A stretch of 64,000 nt of DNA from Clostridiaceae bacterium Marseille-Q4149 (GTDB lineage: Bacteria; Bacillota; Clostridia; Oscillospirales; Oscillospiraceae): NCBI GenBank assembly GCA_018228685.1, contig CP073691.1, forward strand, positions 868,001 through 932,000, written 5' to 3'. The notes beneath the pieces were generated by a model. The model was given only the letters and a program-made list of their open reading frames with translations, did no database searches and was not told the origin of the DNA. The position numbers and the translations under genes are program-made. Position 1 is the stretch's first letter, and each line of letters begins with the position of its first letter. Shown one piece after another: positions 41,884 to 51,242 of the stretch.

Positions 41884-43842
41884 TCAGAAAACGTACAGCA
41901 GGATGCACACCAGGACAATGCACAATCCCAGGCAGGCCATCAGCAGGGCATAGGACAGGCTGCCCTCCATCCGGCGGATGGTGTCCAGGATGGTGCCCAG
42001 CCGGTCGGCGGCCTCCTGCTCCGTGCGCTGTCCGCCGTGGGTCATGGCGTGGAGCACGGCGCTGCGGGGGGATTTCCGGCGGCGGGGACGGGAGTCCCGC
42101 AGGAAGGTCCGCCGGGCCAGCAGCACCAGGAAGTCCAGCGCATCGCACACGGCCCGCAGCACCACGTTCAGCAGCCGGTACAGCCCCCGGATAGCCGGGC
42201 GGTATACCCGGTCCTCCAGGCTCAGCCAGCGGGGCCAGCGCTCCAGGTACACCACCTGGCCCTCCCGGCGGTCCATAAGCACCAGGCGGATGAACAGGAA
42301 GTACACCGCCATGCCGATGGTCAGGGAGATGGCCACGCCCTTGAGATTTTCCCAGGCCAGATAATGGACGGCGTGGCCGAAGGGGTGCCCGCCCACAAAG
42401 GGCAGGGCCAGGGCGGCCACCGGCTCCGCCAGCACATGGGGCAGCAGTCCCAGCACCGGCAGCGGCAGGGCCGCCAGGATCAGCGCCGCCGTGGTGGCGG
42501 GGGTGCCCCAGGTCCTGCCGGTGGAGGCGGCGGGCTTCTGCCAGAACAGCGCCGCGTAGATTTTCGTCAGATACGCCGCCGTCAGGCCGCCGGAGAACAG
42601 GAACAGCCATTCCACCGCCGTGACGCCCAGACTGCCGCTTTCGGCGGCCAGCTCCACCAGGGATTCGTGGACCAGGGTCTTGCTGATATACCCCAGGAAG
42701 CCCGGGATACCCGCCAGGGAGCAGGCCCCGCACAGAAACAGGATATGCAGCAGGGGCTTGCCCCGGCCGAAGCCCCGGATCTGGTTCAGGTCCAGGGCGT
42801 GGGTGTTGCAGTACACCACGCCGGCCAGCAGAAACAGGGTCAGCTTCACCAGGGAGTGGTTCATCATATACAGCACCGTGCCGTGGGCGGCCAGGGCGTT
42901 GTGCTGCCCCAGTAGGGACAGGGCCGCCGTGCCCACCAGGATAAAGCCGATTTGGGACAGGGAGGAGCAGGCCAGAATATACTTGAGGTTGTTGGAGAAC
43001 ACGGCGATGACCGCGCCCAGCACCATGGTCACCGCCCCCAGCGCCAGCAGCAGGACGCCCCACCGGTGCTCGCCGGGGAGAAGGTCCGCCGTGATGATCA
43101 GGGCACCGAAGATGCCCGCCTTGGTGAGGACGCCGGACAGCAGGGCGCTGGCCGGGGCCGGGGCCACCGGGTGGGCCTTGGGCAGCCAGATGTGCAGCGG
43201 GAACACGCCCGCCTTGGCCGCAAAGCCGAAGAAGATGCACAGCGCCGCCGCCCACAGCTGGGAGCGGTCCGTCACCCCGGCGCAGGGGCCGGGCAGGTCG
43301 GCGATGACCAGGGTGCCGGTAAGGCGGTACAGCAGGAACAGGCCCATCAGGGTCACAAGGCCGCCCAGCACCGCGATGGTCAGATAGGTCTTTCCCGCGT
43401 CCAGGGCGTCGGGGGACTCCTCCTGCACCACCCAGGCATAGGAGCTGAGGCTCATCAGTTCGAAGAACAGGAAGGTGGTGTACAGGTCCGCCGACAGGAA
43501 CACGCCCATGGTGAAGCTCAGGCACAGCAGGAAGAAGAAGTGGTAGCGCCGCAGATGGTGGTGGCCCCGGAAATACTGGGGCGTCAGCAGGGCCGACACG
43601 AACCACATGAAGCTCACCACCAGCCCATAGATGCACCGGAAGCCGTCCAGGGTGAAGTGGATGCCGCACAGGGGGATATCCAGGGATTCGCCGGACCGGG
43701 TGCACACCGCCAGCACCATCACAAGAAGCGTCAGCCCCGTGACGGCGCAGGACCAGCGGCCCAGCCCGGATTCGCTTTCGCTGCGGGTCAGCAGCAGGGG
43801 AAGGGCCCCCGCCAGGGGCAGCAGGATCAGAAGAAGCAGCAT
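41884..43842 (-). CDS. Large Mrp/Mbh-type antiporter subunit (NuoL/MrpA-like)
   Basis: This 652-aa protein has about 15 hydrophobic segments and a Proton_antipo_M core. It includes FFELMSLSSYAWV with a conserved Glu, FGFAAKAGVFPLHIWLPKAHPVAPAPASALLSG (seen as AKAGVFPLH and HPVAPAPASALLSG), and YILACSSLSQIG. A C-terminal extension with charged loops and a final helix sits where NuoL/MrpA subunits have their lateral arm. It is the last gene of the operon. The start at 43842 overlaps the preceding stop by one base (TGATG). Confidence 0.85.
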   Translation of the reverse strand: MLLLLILLPLAGALPLLLTRSESESGLGRWSCAVTGLTLLVMVLAVCTRSGESLDIPLCGIHFTLDGFRCIYGLVVSFMWFVSALLTPQYFRGHHHLRRYHFFFLLCLSFTMGVFLSADLYTTFLFFELMSLSSYAWVVQEESPDALDAGKTYLTIAVLGGLVTLMGLFLLYRLTGTLVIADLPGPCAGVTDRSQLWAAALCIFFGFAAKAGVFPLHIWLPKAHPVAPAPASALLSGVLTKAGIFGALIITADLLPGEHRWGVLLLALGAVTMVLGAVIAVFSNNLKYILACSSLSQIGFILVGTAALSLLGQHNALAAHGTVLYMMNHSLVKLTLFLLAGVVYCNTHALDLNQIRGFGRGKPLLHILFLCGACSLAGIPGFLGYISKTLVHESLVELAAESGSLGVTAVEWLFLFSGGLTAAYLTKIYAALFWQKPAASTGRTWGTPATTAALILAALPLPVLGLLPHVLAEPVAALALPFVGGHPFGHAVHYLAWENLKGVAISLTIGMAVYFLFIRLVLMDRREGQVVYLERWPRWLSLEDRVYRPAIRGLYRLLNVVLRAVCDALDFLVLLARRTFLRDSRPRRRKSPRSAVLHAMTHGGQRTEQEAADRLGTILDTIRRMEGSLSYALLMACLGLCIVLVCILLYVF

Positions 43843-45302
43843 CACAGGCCCACCGCCTTTCCGATCACGTCCAGCAGCCACTGGGGGAACAGGCCCATCA
43901 GCAGGCAGGCTGCCGCCAGGATGGCGGTGGGGACGGTCATCATCCAGCCCGCCTCATGGGCGGAGCCCTCCGGAATGGCCGGGGCCTCCGTCCGGGGGAA
44001 CCAGGCCTTCAGCACCACCTGGAACATGTAGACCGCCGTCAGCAGGGCCGACACCAGCAGAGCTGCGAAGCCCACCAGCGGCAGCCAACCGCCGATATCC
44101 ACCGCCGCCCGGGCGATGTACCACTTGCTGACAAAGCCGTTGAAGGGGGGGATGCCCGTCAGGGCGCAGGCCGCCGCCGTGAAGCAGGCGAAGGTCACCG
44201 GCATATACCGGCCCAGGCCCTCCAGCTGGGGCACGTACTCCCGGTGGGCGTAGTGCAGCACCGCACCGGCGGTGAAGAAGGCCATGATCTTCACCACCGA
44301 GTGGACGATCAGGTGCAGGAACGAGGCGGCCAGGGCCTGGGTGGTCATCAGGGCGGCGGCAAACAGAATGTACGACAGGTTCGACACCGTGGAATAGGCC
44401 AGCCGCAGCTTGAAATGCCGCTGCTTCAGGGACATACAGGAGCCGTATACGATGGTGATGATGGGCAGCAGCAGCGCCAGCTGCTGGGCCCAGGTACCGG
44501 CCAGCACCTCCGTGCCGAAGCTGTAATAGATCAGGCGGATGCAGGCGAAGGCGCCGGCCTTTACCACGGCCACCGCGTGGAGCAGGGCCGTGACGGGGGT
44601 GGGGGCCACCGCCGCCGAGGGGAGCCAGCCGTGCAGCGGCCAGATGGCGGCCTTGACCCCGAAGCCCACAAAGGACAGGGCAAACACCGCCAGCAGCATG
44701 GACAGATCTCCGTCATAGCCTGCCAGATGGCCGCCCAGGGTGAAGTCCACCGCATCGTGGATGGCCAGGAACACCAGGCCGATAAACGCCAGGGCCGCGC
44801 CGGAGATGGAGTAGACCAGGTACTTGATGCCCGCCTTTTTGGCGGCCTTGGTCATGGGCTGCATCACCAGCGGCAGGGTGGCCAGGGTCAGCAGCTCATA
44901 GAACAGGTACATGGTCATCATATTGGCGGAGAAGGCGATGCCCAGGGTCACGCCGAAGGAGGCGGTGAAGAAGGCCCAGAACATATGCAGATGCTTCTCG
45001 TGGCGCATGTAGTCAAAGCCATAGAGCATGGTGAAGGGCCAGAGGGTGGCAGACAACCCCGCAAACAGACGGGCGGCCCCGTCCATGCGGAAGGCGATGG
45101 TCAGCCGGTGGGAAAAGTGCAGCAGGGTGAAGGCACCGTCATCGCACAGGAGGATGGCCGCCCAGGCCAGGGCCGTGGTGCCCAGGATCAGGAGGCTGTA
45201 TACCAGGCGGCGGCAGCTCTCGCTGCGGATGGGCAGGAAATAGGACAGCAGGCCCAGCACCAGCGGCAGGAACACCGGCAGAAGGAGAAGAATTCCATTC
45301 AT
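43842..45302 (-). CDS. Antiporter subunit, MrpD/NuoN-like
   Basis: This 486-aa protein has about 14 transmembrane helices and the Proton_antipo_M pattern: YLFYELLTLATLPLV, VGFGVKAAIWPLHGWLPSA, APTPVTALLHAVAVVKAG, YSTVSNLSYILF. The conserved Glu in the ELLTL helix and the Lys in VKAAIWP and VVKAG fit a proton channel. It is one of three mid-sized antiporter paralogues in tandem. The start at 45302 has AAGGAGG. Confidence 0.88.
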   Translation of the reverse strand: MNGILLLLPVFLPLVLGLLSYFLPIRSESCRRLVYSLLILGTTALAWAAILLCDDGAFTLLHFSHRLTIAFRMDGAARLFAGLSATLWPFTMLYGFDYMRHEKHLHMFWAFFTASFGVTLGIAFSANMMTMYLFYELLTLATLPLVMQPMTKAAKKAGIKYLVYSISGAALAFIGLVFLAIHDAVDFTLGGHLAGYDGDLSMLLAVFALSFVGFGVKAAIWPLHGWLPSAAVAPTPVTALLHAVAVVKAGAFACIRLIYYSFGTEVLAGTWAQQLALLLPIITIVYGSCMSLKQRHFKLRLAYSTVSNLSYILFAAALMTTQALAASFLHLIVHSVVKIMAFFTAGAVLHYAHREYVPQLEGLGRYMPVTFACFTAAACALTGIPPFNGFVSKWYIARAAVDIGGWLPLVGFAALLVSALLTAVYMFQVVLKAWFPRTEAPAIPEGSAHEAGWMMTVPTAILAAACLLMGLFPQWLLDVIGKAVGL

Positions 45303-45315
45303 ATGGCGTACCTCC

Positions 45316-46743
45316 TTACAGAATGGACCCGGTGATGTGCTCCATCACGGGGACAGTGATGCCGGACAGCAGGCCCAGGATCAGGCTGGCTGCGGCGAAC
45401 AGTGCCAGGGACAGCACCAGCAGCAGCGGCTCCCGGACCCGGCTCTGGGCCGGGAAATCCTGCCCCGGAAAGAAGGCGCGGCACAGCGGCGGAAACAGAT
45501 AGGCTGCCGTCAAGAGCGCCGAGATCAGCAGCACCGCCGGGATGATATAGCACAGGGGGGCGGACATGCCGCCCAGGGCGCCCAGAGCCAGATACCATTT
45601 GCTGAAGAAGCCGCCGAAGGGGGGGATGCCCACCAGGGACAGAGCCAGGGCGGCGAAGCAGCCCATGGTGACGGGGATCCGGCGGCCCAGACCCGGGAAG
45701 CCGTCGATGGTTTCCGTGCCCGTCAGGAAAATGATGGAGCCGGCGGACTGGAACACGCCGATCTTGGCCAGGGCGTGGAACAGCAGCTGCAAAAGCCCCC
45801 CCAGCAGACCCACCGGAGTCATGAGGAATACGCCCAGCAGCACGTAGGAGATCTGGGAAATGCTGGAATAGGCCAGACGCTTTTTCAGGCCGTTTTCCGT
45901 GCAGCCCATAAACGAGCCCATGAAAATGGTCACCAGGGTCAGAACGATGCACACGGTCTGGACCCAGGTGCCCCGCAGGGCCTCCGCGCCCACGGTGAAG
46001 TAAATAACCCGGATGGCGGCGATGGCCCCCACCTTGGCGATGATGCCGGAGAGCAGAGCATGGGCCGGAGCCGGGGCCACGGGATGGGCCGAGGGCAGCC
46101 AGTTGTGCAGGGGGTACAGACCCGCCTTGGCGCCGAAGCCCAGCAGCATCAGAAATGACGCAGCCAGCAGGGTAGGAGAGAGAGTCTGGAAATATCCGCC
46201 ACGGACGAAGGCCAGGGAGGATTGCTGGGCCAGCAGCACCACGCCGAACAGGGCGATGAAGCCGCCGCAGACGGAGTAGTACAGGTATTTTACCGCGCCC
46301 AGCAGGGCCTTGGGACGCTGGGTGTGCAGCACCAGGGGGAACGACAGCAGGGTGGTTAGCTCATAAAACAGGTATAGAGTCACAAGGTCTGCCGCCAGAG
46401 CGGCGCCCAGCACCGCCGCCTCCGTCAGCATCAGGAACACATAGAAACGGGGATGGTGCCCCTCGTGGGTCATGTAGACGGCAGCGTAGGGGATGGTCAG
46501 CAGCCAGCACACGGCGGTCAGCAGACAGAAGAACCGGCCCAGGCCGTCCAGCCGCAGGGAAAACGTCAGGTCGGCGGTCATGCGCCACACCGGTGTGGCC
46601 GTGTCGCCCAGGGTGCAGGCACCAATCAGCAGCGCAAGCAGCAGGGCCTGGCCCACGGCTAGGATCACCGTGCGGGCCCGGTCATTCCGGATCAGGCTCA
46701 GGGCCGCCATAGCCAGCGGCAGCAGGAGGATCAGATATAACAT
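45316..46743 (-). CDS. Antiporter subunit, MrpD-like
   Basis: The start at 46743 (MLYLILLLPLAMAAL) is set by GGGAGGGGAG. The 475-aa protein has about 14 transmembrane helices with YLFYELTTLLSFPLV, LGFGAKAGLYPLHNWLPSAHPVAPAPAHALLSG (seen as AKAGLYPLH and HPVAPAPAHALLSG), and AYSSISQISYVLLG. The pattern matches proton-pumping antiporter subunits. It is similar to both neighbours, consistent with tandem duplication. Confidence 0.88.
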   Translation of the reverse strand: MLYLILLLPLAMAALSLIRNDRARTVILAVGQALLLALLIGACTLGDTATPVWRMTADLTFSLRLDGLGRFFCLLTAVCWLLTIPYAAVYMTHEGHHPRFYVFLMLTEAAVLGAALAADLVTLYLFYELTTLLSFPLVLHTQRPKALLGAVKYLYYSVCGGFIALFGVVLLAQQSSLAFVRGGYFQTLSPTLLAASFLMLLGFGAKAGLYPLHNWLPSAHPVAPAPAHALLSGIIAKVGAIAAIRVIYFTVGAEALRGTWVQTVCIVLTLVTIFMGSFMGCTENGLKKRLAYSSISQISYVLLGVFLMTPVGLLGGLLQLLFHALAKIGVFQSAGSIIFLTGTETIDGFPGLGRRIPVTMGCFAALALSLVGIPPFGGFFSKWYLALGALGGMSAPLCYIIPAVLLISALLTAAYLFPPLCRAFFPGQDFPAQSRVREPLLLVLSLALFAAASLILGLLSGITVPVMEHITGSIL

Positions 46744-46759
46744 ATTTCTCCCCTCCCTT

Positions 46760-48244
46760 TCACTGGCAGAACAGGTCCATGCCCTGCCGGAACAGGTCCA
46801 TGAGCCCATAGGACCGCAGGCCAACAGCGATGTTCAGGGCCGCGAACACCAGGCCCGGCACGGCGGCCCATTTCAGGCGGCGGTCCCGCTTTTCTCCGGC
46901 CTCCGGCACCCACAGAAGCAACGTGGTATACAGGAAATACAGCACGTTCAGCAGGGTGGACAGGGCCAGCGCCAGCAGCACCGCCCAGGTCCGCCAGCCC
47001 ATATGGAAGGCCGCGGCGGCAAAGTACAGCTTGGGGATGAAGCCCGCGAAGATGGGAATGCCCACCATGGACAGGGCTCCCACGGTGAATACGCAGCCGG
47101 CGGTGGGGTCCCGGTGGGCAGCGGCCCGGAGGCTGTTGAAGTCCTGATGCCCGCTGGAGACGGCCATCAGGTCCGCGCCGGACAGGAACAGCATGGGCTT
47201 GGTCAGGGCGTGGGACACGATCTGGAACAGCACCGCCCCCAGGGCGGCCTGGGTCCCCATGCCCAGGCCCATATAGATGTAGCCGATCTGGGCGGCGGAG
47301 GAGAAGGCGATCATGGTGGTCAGCCGCCGGGCGAAAATGGCGGAGACGGACCCGGCGATCATGCCGCCGATGCCGAACAGCAGCAGCACCGTCTGGATGC
47401 CGGAGGCGGCGAACACGTCAATGCCGATGACCTGGTAGATGACCTTGATGAGAAACACGATATACCCCTTGGACACCACGCCGGACAGGATGCCCGAGGA
47501 GGCCGGGGTGGCCTGGCCGTAGGTATCCGGCATCCACAGGTGGAAGGGGAACAGGCCGCTTTTGATGGCCAGTCCCGCCGTTATCAGGCCCAGGGACATG
47601 GTCACGGAGAACCGGTGCCCGCCGGTGCTCCACAGTTCCGCGATGGCGGTGTGCAGCTGGGGGAACAGCAGGTGGCCGGTGACGGAATAGGTGAAGATGA
47701 CGCCGATCAGGAACAGGCCGGAGCCCATCAGGGCGAAAATCATATAGCGGGCGGAGGCGATCAGGACACGTCCGCCCCGGCGCACCGACAGCAGGGCGCA
47801 GGAGGCGATGGTCAGCACCTCGATGAACACATAGCCGGTGAAAATGTCGTTGGTGTAGCACAGGGCCATCAGCGCCACATGGGCCAGGTCCACCATGACC
47901 CAATAGAGCTTCTGCTTGTCGGCGGGGACATCCCGCAGGATGCGGCCCATGCCGCCCAGGACGCACAGGAGCATCACCCCGGCAAACAGCATGGCCAGGA
48001 AGGACTCCAGAATACCCGCCGTCAGCTCGTTGCCCCAGGGGGCGGGATAGTGGCCCATCATATAATAGTAGCGGACGTGGTGCACCGCGCAGTATACCAG
48101 CACAGAGCCCTGGAGCACCACGCTGGCAGACAGCAGGAAAATGCTCAGCCGCCGGGCCCAGCGGGCGTTGGCGGCAAAGGACACCACGGCGCACACCAGG
48201 GACAGAATGATGGAGAAGAAGGGGAAATTCTGCACAAAGCTCAT
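46760..48244 (-). CDS. Antiporter subunit, MrpD-like
   Basis: This 494-aa protein has about 14 hydrophobic helices, with YVFIEVLTIASCALL, AIKSGLFPFHLWMPDTYG, ATPASSGILSGVVSKG and AFSSAAQIGYIYMG. It lies immediately after the MrpC-like gene (ATGA overlap), the standard place of MrpD, so it is the best candidate for the true MrpD orthologue. Confidence 0.9.
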   Translation of the reverse strand: MSFVQNFPFFSIILSLVCAVVSFAANARWARRLSIFLLSASVVLQGSVLVYCAVHHVRYYYMMGHYPAPWGNELTAGILESFLAMLFAGVMLLCVLGGMGRILRDVPADKQKLYWVMVDLAHVALMALCYTNDIFTGYVFIEVLTIASCALLSVRRGGRVLIASARYMIFALMGSGLFLIGVIFTYSVTGHLLFPQLHTAIAELWSTGGHRFSVTMSLGLITAGLAIKSGLFPFHLWMPDTYGQATPASSGILSGVVSKGYIVFLIKVIYQVIGIDVFAASGIQTVLLLFGIGGMIAGSVSAIFARRLTTMIAFSSAAQIGYIYMGLGMGTQAALGAVLFQIVSHALTKPMLFLSGADLMAVSSGHQDFNSLRAAAHRDPTAGCVFTVGALSMVGIPIFAGFIPKLYFAAAAFHMGWRTWAVLLALALSTLLNVLYFLYTTLLLWVPEAGEKRDRRLKWAAVPGLVFAALNIAVGLRSYGLMDLFRQGMDLFCQ

Positions 48245-48639
48245 TGCTCGCCGTCCTCCTTCTGCCGCTTTTTGTGGGACATCATCATATACAGCTTGTC
48301 CATGTCCAGGGTGCGGTAGGTCTGGTAAATGCGGACGGTCAGGGACAGCATCACAGCCGACACACTGACGGACACCACGATGCCCGTCAGCACCAGGCCC
48401 GCGGGGATGGGGTTGACGTAGTGCTCCATAGAGGTGACGCCGTCCACGATGATGGGAACGGTGCGGCCGGTGATATAGCCCCGGTCCGCCAGCAGCAGGA
48501 ACACGCCGGAATCCATAATGTCCAGGCCGATGACCTTTTTCAGCAGGTTCCGGTCAAACAGCAGCATGCAGAAGCCGATGACGAACAGCAGAATGGCTAC
48601 CACCAGCTCGTAATTGGAAGCAAGGGCCTTCAGCATCAT
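48241..48639 (-). CDS. MrpC/NuoK-like subunit
   Basis: This 132-aa protein has three transmembrane helices (about 8-28, 40-60 and 78-102), the NuoK/MrpC size. It has GLDIMDSGVFLLL in the second helix region and NPIPAGLVLTGIVVSVSVSA in the third. The start at 48639 has AAGGGGGGAG. It overlaps both neighbours by 4 bp. Confidence 0.88.
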   Translation of the reverse strand: MMLKALASNYELVVAILLFVIGFCMLLFDRNLLKKVIGLDIMDSGVFLLLADRGYITGRTVPIIVDGVTSMEHYVNPIPAGLVLTGIVVSVSVSAVMLSLTVRIYQTYRTLDMDKLYMMMSHKKRQKEDGEQ

Positions 48640-49535
48640 AGCTCCCCCCTTCTGAAGTACATATAAAGGCTGTACATGGTGCAGCACACCACGAAGCCCA
48701 CCGCCACGTTCAGGGGCAGAATCAGCCCGGCGGACAGGATGCGCCCGGGGGTGCCGGGGGAGATGATGGAGTGCAGGTGGTTGGCGCCGGTATAGAAGGA
48801 GTAGCTCTTGGCCAGGCAGTAAAAGCCCAGGGAGCACAGAACCACCGTCTGTAGCCGCCGGGGGCGCAGCACGGCGGAGGCCGCACCGTCGCCCCACACC
48901 ATGGCAAACAGCATCAGTCCGGCTGCCAGAATGGAGCCGCCGGAGAAGCCGCCGCCGGGGGACAGGTGACCGTTGAGCAGGATGTAAATGCCGAACACCA
49001 GGATCACCGGGATCAGGAACCTGCACATGGGGGCCACAATGGGGTCCGAGGCATAGTCCACCATGTCGGGCTGCCGGAGCCAGCGCCTTTTGCCGGAGCG
49101 GTTGAGCAGGATGGTCACGGCACACATGGCGGTGAACAGCACAAAGGATTCGCCCAGGGTATCGAAGGCACGGTAGTCCAGGATCATGCCCGCCACGGTG
49201 TTTACCGCGCCGGTCTCCTGGGTGCCCTGCTCCACATAGCGCTGGGCTACCTCGTTGACGGTAGGGGCGGTATCGGAGCCGTAGGGGGGCAGGTCCGCTG
49301 CCGTCAGCAGCATGAGGGCCGACAGCACCACGCACAGAAGGCCTGCCAGCACGTTGTACAGCCGCAGGGACCGGTGGACTCCCTGCTCCACCAGCGTCCG
49401 GTCCCGGCGGGGGGTCGGATGAGCGGAGACGTTTTCAGCCGGACACTCCGGAGGCTCCTTTTGCAGCTGCTCGGACAGGTCTAGGCCGCCGTGGAGCCAG
49501 AGCTGCACCAGGGAGGGCTCAGAGGGTGTCGTCAT
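48636..49535 (-). CDS. MrpB/MbhE-MbhF-like subunit
   Basis: This 299-aa protein has a cytosolic N-terminus of about 70 residues. A helix follows, then an extramembrane part with PYGSDTAP, NTVAGMILDYRAFDTLGES and FTAMCAVTILL (the MbhE-like pattern), and then an MrpB/MnhB domain with FGIYILLNGHLSPGGGFSGGSILA. Two modules that are separate genes in many Mrp/Mbh operons are therefore joined. The start at 49535 has GAGGAGG and overlaps the upstream gene by 17 bp. Confidence 0.8.
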   Translation of the reverse strand: MTTPSEPSLVQLWLHGGLDLSEQLQKEPPECPAENVSAHPTPRRDRTLVEQGVHRSLRLYNVLAGLLCVVLSALMLLTAADLPPYGSDTAPTVNEVAQRYVEQGTQETGAVNTVAGMILDYRAFDTLGESFVLFTAMCAVTILLNRSGKRRWLRQPDMVDYASDPIVAPMCRFLIPVILVFGIYILLNGHLSPGGGFSGGSILAAGLMLFAMVWGDGAASAVLRPRRLQTVVLCSLGFYCLAKSYSFYTGANHLHSIISPGTPGRILSAGLILPLNVAVGFVVCCTMYSLYMYFRRGEL

Positions 49536-49812
49536 GGTGGTCCTCCTCTCTGCGGGCCTCGTGCTCCGCGTCCTTGTCAATGAGGTTGATACGCCGCAGG
49601 GTCAGGAAGAACAGGATGCCTGTGATCCCCGCGCCCACGGCGGCCTCGGTGATGGCCAGGTCCGGGGATTCCAGCAGCAGCCACACCACGGACATGATAA
49701 TGGAATAGGCCATATAGATGATAACAGCCCGCATGGGCTTTCGCACCAGCGCCGTGGCCACGGCGCAGATCACCAGCCCCGCCAGCAGGAGAATGCGGAA
49801 GGTCGTGCTCAT
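49519..49812 (-). CDS. MbhD/DUF4040-like subunit
   Basis: This 97-aa protein has three transmembrane helices. The segment ESPDLAITEAAVGAGITGILF is the DUF4040/MbhD hallmark (cue: ESPDLAITEAAVG). In MrpA it corresponds to the C-terminal part; here it is a separate gene, as in membrane-bound hydrogenase operons. The tail is His/Asp/Glu-rich. ATGA overlap with the MrpG gene. Confidence 0.85.
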   Translation of the reverse strand: MSTTFRILLLAGLVICAVATALVRKPMRAVIIYMAYSIIMSVVWLLLESPDLAITEAAVGAGITGILFFLTLRRINLIDKDAEHEARREEDHHDDTL

Positions 49813-50153
49813 GCTCTGTCCTCCTGTTCTCCGTCGGGCAGCTCCAGGTGCTGCTCCAGATTCTGGTTCACCCGGTACTCAAACTGCGCCAGCATATGGC
49901 CAGACAGGGGAGAGGTGCACCACTGGAGGATCACCATCAGCAGCAGCTTCCAAAGCACCGGGCGCAGGCCCACCGCCAGCATCACCGCCAGCACCAGCAG
50001 GGAAAGACCCAGGGTGTCGGCTATGGAGGCGGCATGGAGCCGGTTCAGGGAAAAGTCGAAGCGGAACAGGCCCACCATGGCGGTCAGCAGGGCGAAGCAC
50101 CCGGCCAGCACGCACAGAGCTGCCAGGCCGAAGCGGATCCATTCACCGATCAT
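49809..50153 (-). CDS. mrpG: MrpG-like subunit
   Basis: This 114-aa protein has three transmembrane helices with GLFRFDFSLNRLHAAS, the MrpG/MnhG signature 'G..R..D...R.HA'. Then TLGLSLLVLAVML follows. It lies downstream of MrpF with a 10-bp overlap, the canonical order. Confidence 0.88.
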   Translation of the reverse strand: MIGEWIRFGLAALCVLAGCFALLTAMVGLFRFDFSLNRLHAASIADTLGLSLLVLAVMLAVGLRPVLWKLLLMVILQWCTSPLSGHMLAQFEYRVNQNLEQHLELPDGEQEDRA

Positions 50154-50466
50154 GCGATTCGTCCTCCCTCTCGTCCTGCCGCTTGTACTGGTACAGGTTG
50201 ATGTAAATGCGGCACAGCAGCATCACCGCGATAAACGACAGCACCACATACACGATGGCCACGTCCACCAGGTAGTCCTCCCCCAGCAGATAGGCCAGGA
50301 TGGCGATGATAATGGCCACCAGCGTGCCGATGAGGTTGATGCCGATGATGCGGTCCACCGTCAGCCGGGCCCGGATGATATACACCATCACTGCCAGCAG
50401 GCCCAGACCCAGAAGCACCAGAGCGCCCCAGAACAGATCGTGATAGCACTGTTGGATCAGTTCCAT
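50143..50466 (-). CDS. mrpF: MrpF-like subunit
   Basis: The start at 50466 (MELIQQCYHD) is set by GGAGGG. The 107-aa protein has three transmembrane helices, with RARLTVDRIIGINLIGTL in the first loop and EDYLVDVAIVYVVLSFIAV in the last helix, matching MrpF. It overlaps the mrpE stop by 10 bp. Confidence 0.88.
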   Translation of the reverse strand: MELIQQCYHDLFWGALVLLGLGLLAVMVYIIRARLTVDRIIGINLIGTLVAIIIAILAYLLGEDYLVDVAIVYVVLSFIAVMLLCRIYINLYQYKRQDEREDESHDR

Positions 50467-50933
50467 TCCGGGCCCTCCATTTTCCGCAGGAGTCGGGTCA
50501 GACTCCAATCCGGGATGTCGGCGGCATGAGCCTTATTCAGGCACAGCACCAGGTAGTCCTCTCCTTCCTGGCGCACCGTCACAGTGCCGGGGGTCAGGGT
50601 GATGGAGTTGGACAGCAGCATCCGGGAGACGGGCTTTTCCAGGGGCGCGTGGACCCGGACGATGGCAGGGTGATAGTCCGGCTTCCGGGACCAGATCACC
50701 CGCATCACAGCCAGGTTGGCCCGGATGATCTCCCGCACAAGGATCGCACCGTAGACAACATAGCCGCCCAGGCGCTTCAGAAAACGCCGCTCCGTCTGAG
50801 GCCGGCAGCCCAGGGCAGCCACGCAGAACGCGTAGACCGCCCCGGTGATGACCACGCCGAACAGGCAGATCTCCAGCGTGACTTTTCCGTTCAGGATCAG
50901 CCACAGCAGGAACAAAAAGATACACATGACCAT
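50457..50933 (-). CDS. mrpE: MrpE-like subunit
   Basis: This 158-aa protein has two N-terminal helices, then VREIIRANLAVMRVIW, then the soluble MrpE part with SNSITLTPGTVTV and LVLCLNKA. It is the first gene of the ten-gene operon. A good promoter (51048-51019) lies about 85 bp upstream. Confidence 0.9.
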   Translation of the reverse strand: MVMCIFLFLLWLILNGKVTLEICLFGVVITGAVYAFCVAALGCRPQTERRFLKRLGGYVVYGAILVREIIRANLAVMRVIWSRKPDYHPAIVRVHAPLEKPVSRMLLSNSITLTPGTVTVRQEGEDYLVLCLNKAHAADIPDWSLTRLLRKMEGPEWN

Positions 50934-51018
50934 GGGGGTTCCTCATTCCTCTCTCACACACATAGCGTGAATGTTAAGATTTTTTCGCACACGGCGCAAA
51001 AAACTTCATACAAAAGTT

Positions 51019-51048
51019 ATTTTACCATGTATGCAGAAATAAAGTCAA
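51019..51048 (-). promoter_or_regulatory. Promoter of the antiporter operon
   Basis: On the minus strand, TTGACT (51048-51043) and TAAAAT (51024-51019) are 18 bp apart in an AT-rich patch within GC-rich surroundings. It drives the mrpE-first operon. Confidence 0.75.
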
Positions 51049-51201
51049 TAAAAACCGGGAATTTGCCGGGAAAAGATGAAAAAGCCGTCAATTGGCGTGC
51101 ATAATTTCCCAAACGTGTCCCGCGCCGCAGCGCCTGCCCGGTCAGATATTTCCAATCCGAAAAATGTAGCAATTGCAACAGACAAATACCGGATTCCGGC
51201 G

Positions 51202-51207
51202 TATACT
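51202..51207 (+). promoter_or_regulatory. Possible -10 box of the ferredoxin gene
   Basis: TATACT lies 35 bp before the start codon, flanked by CCGG repeats (CCGGATTCCGG upstream and CCGG downstream). No good -35 at standard spacing was found, so the site may need an activator. Confidence 0.35.
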
Positions 51208-51242
51208 GCCGGATGTACCATAAAATAAGGAGGAATCATTTC

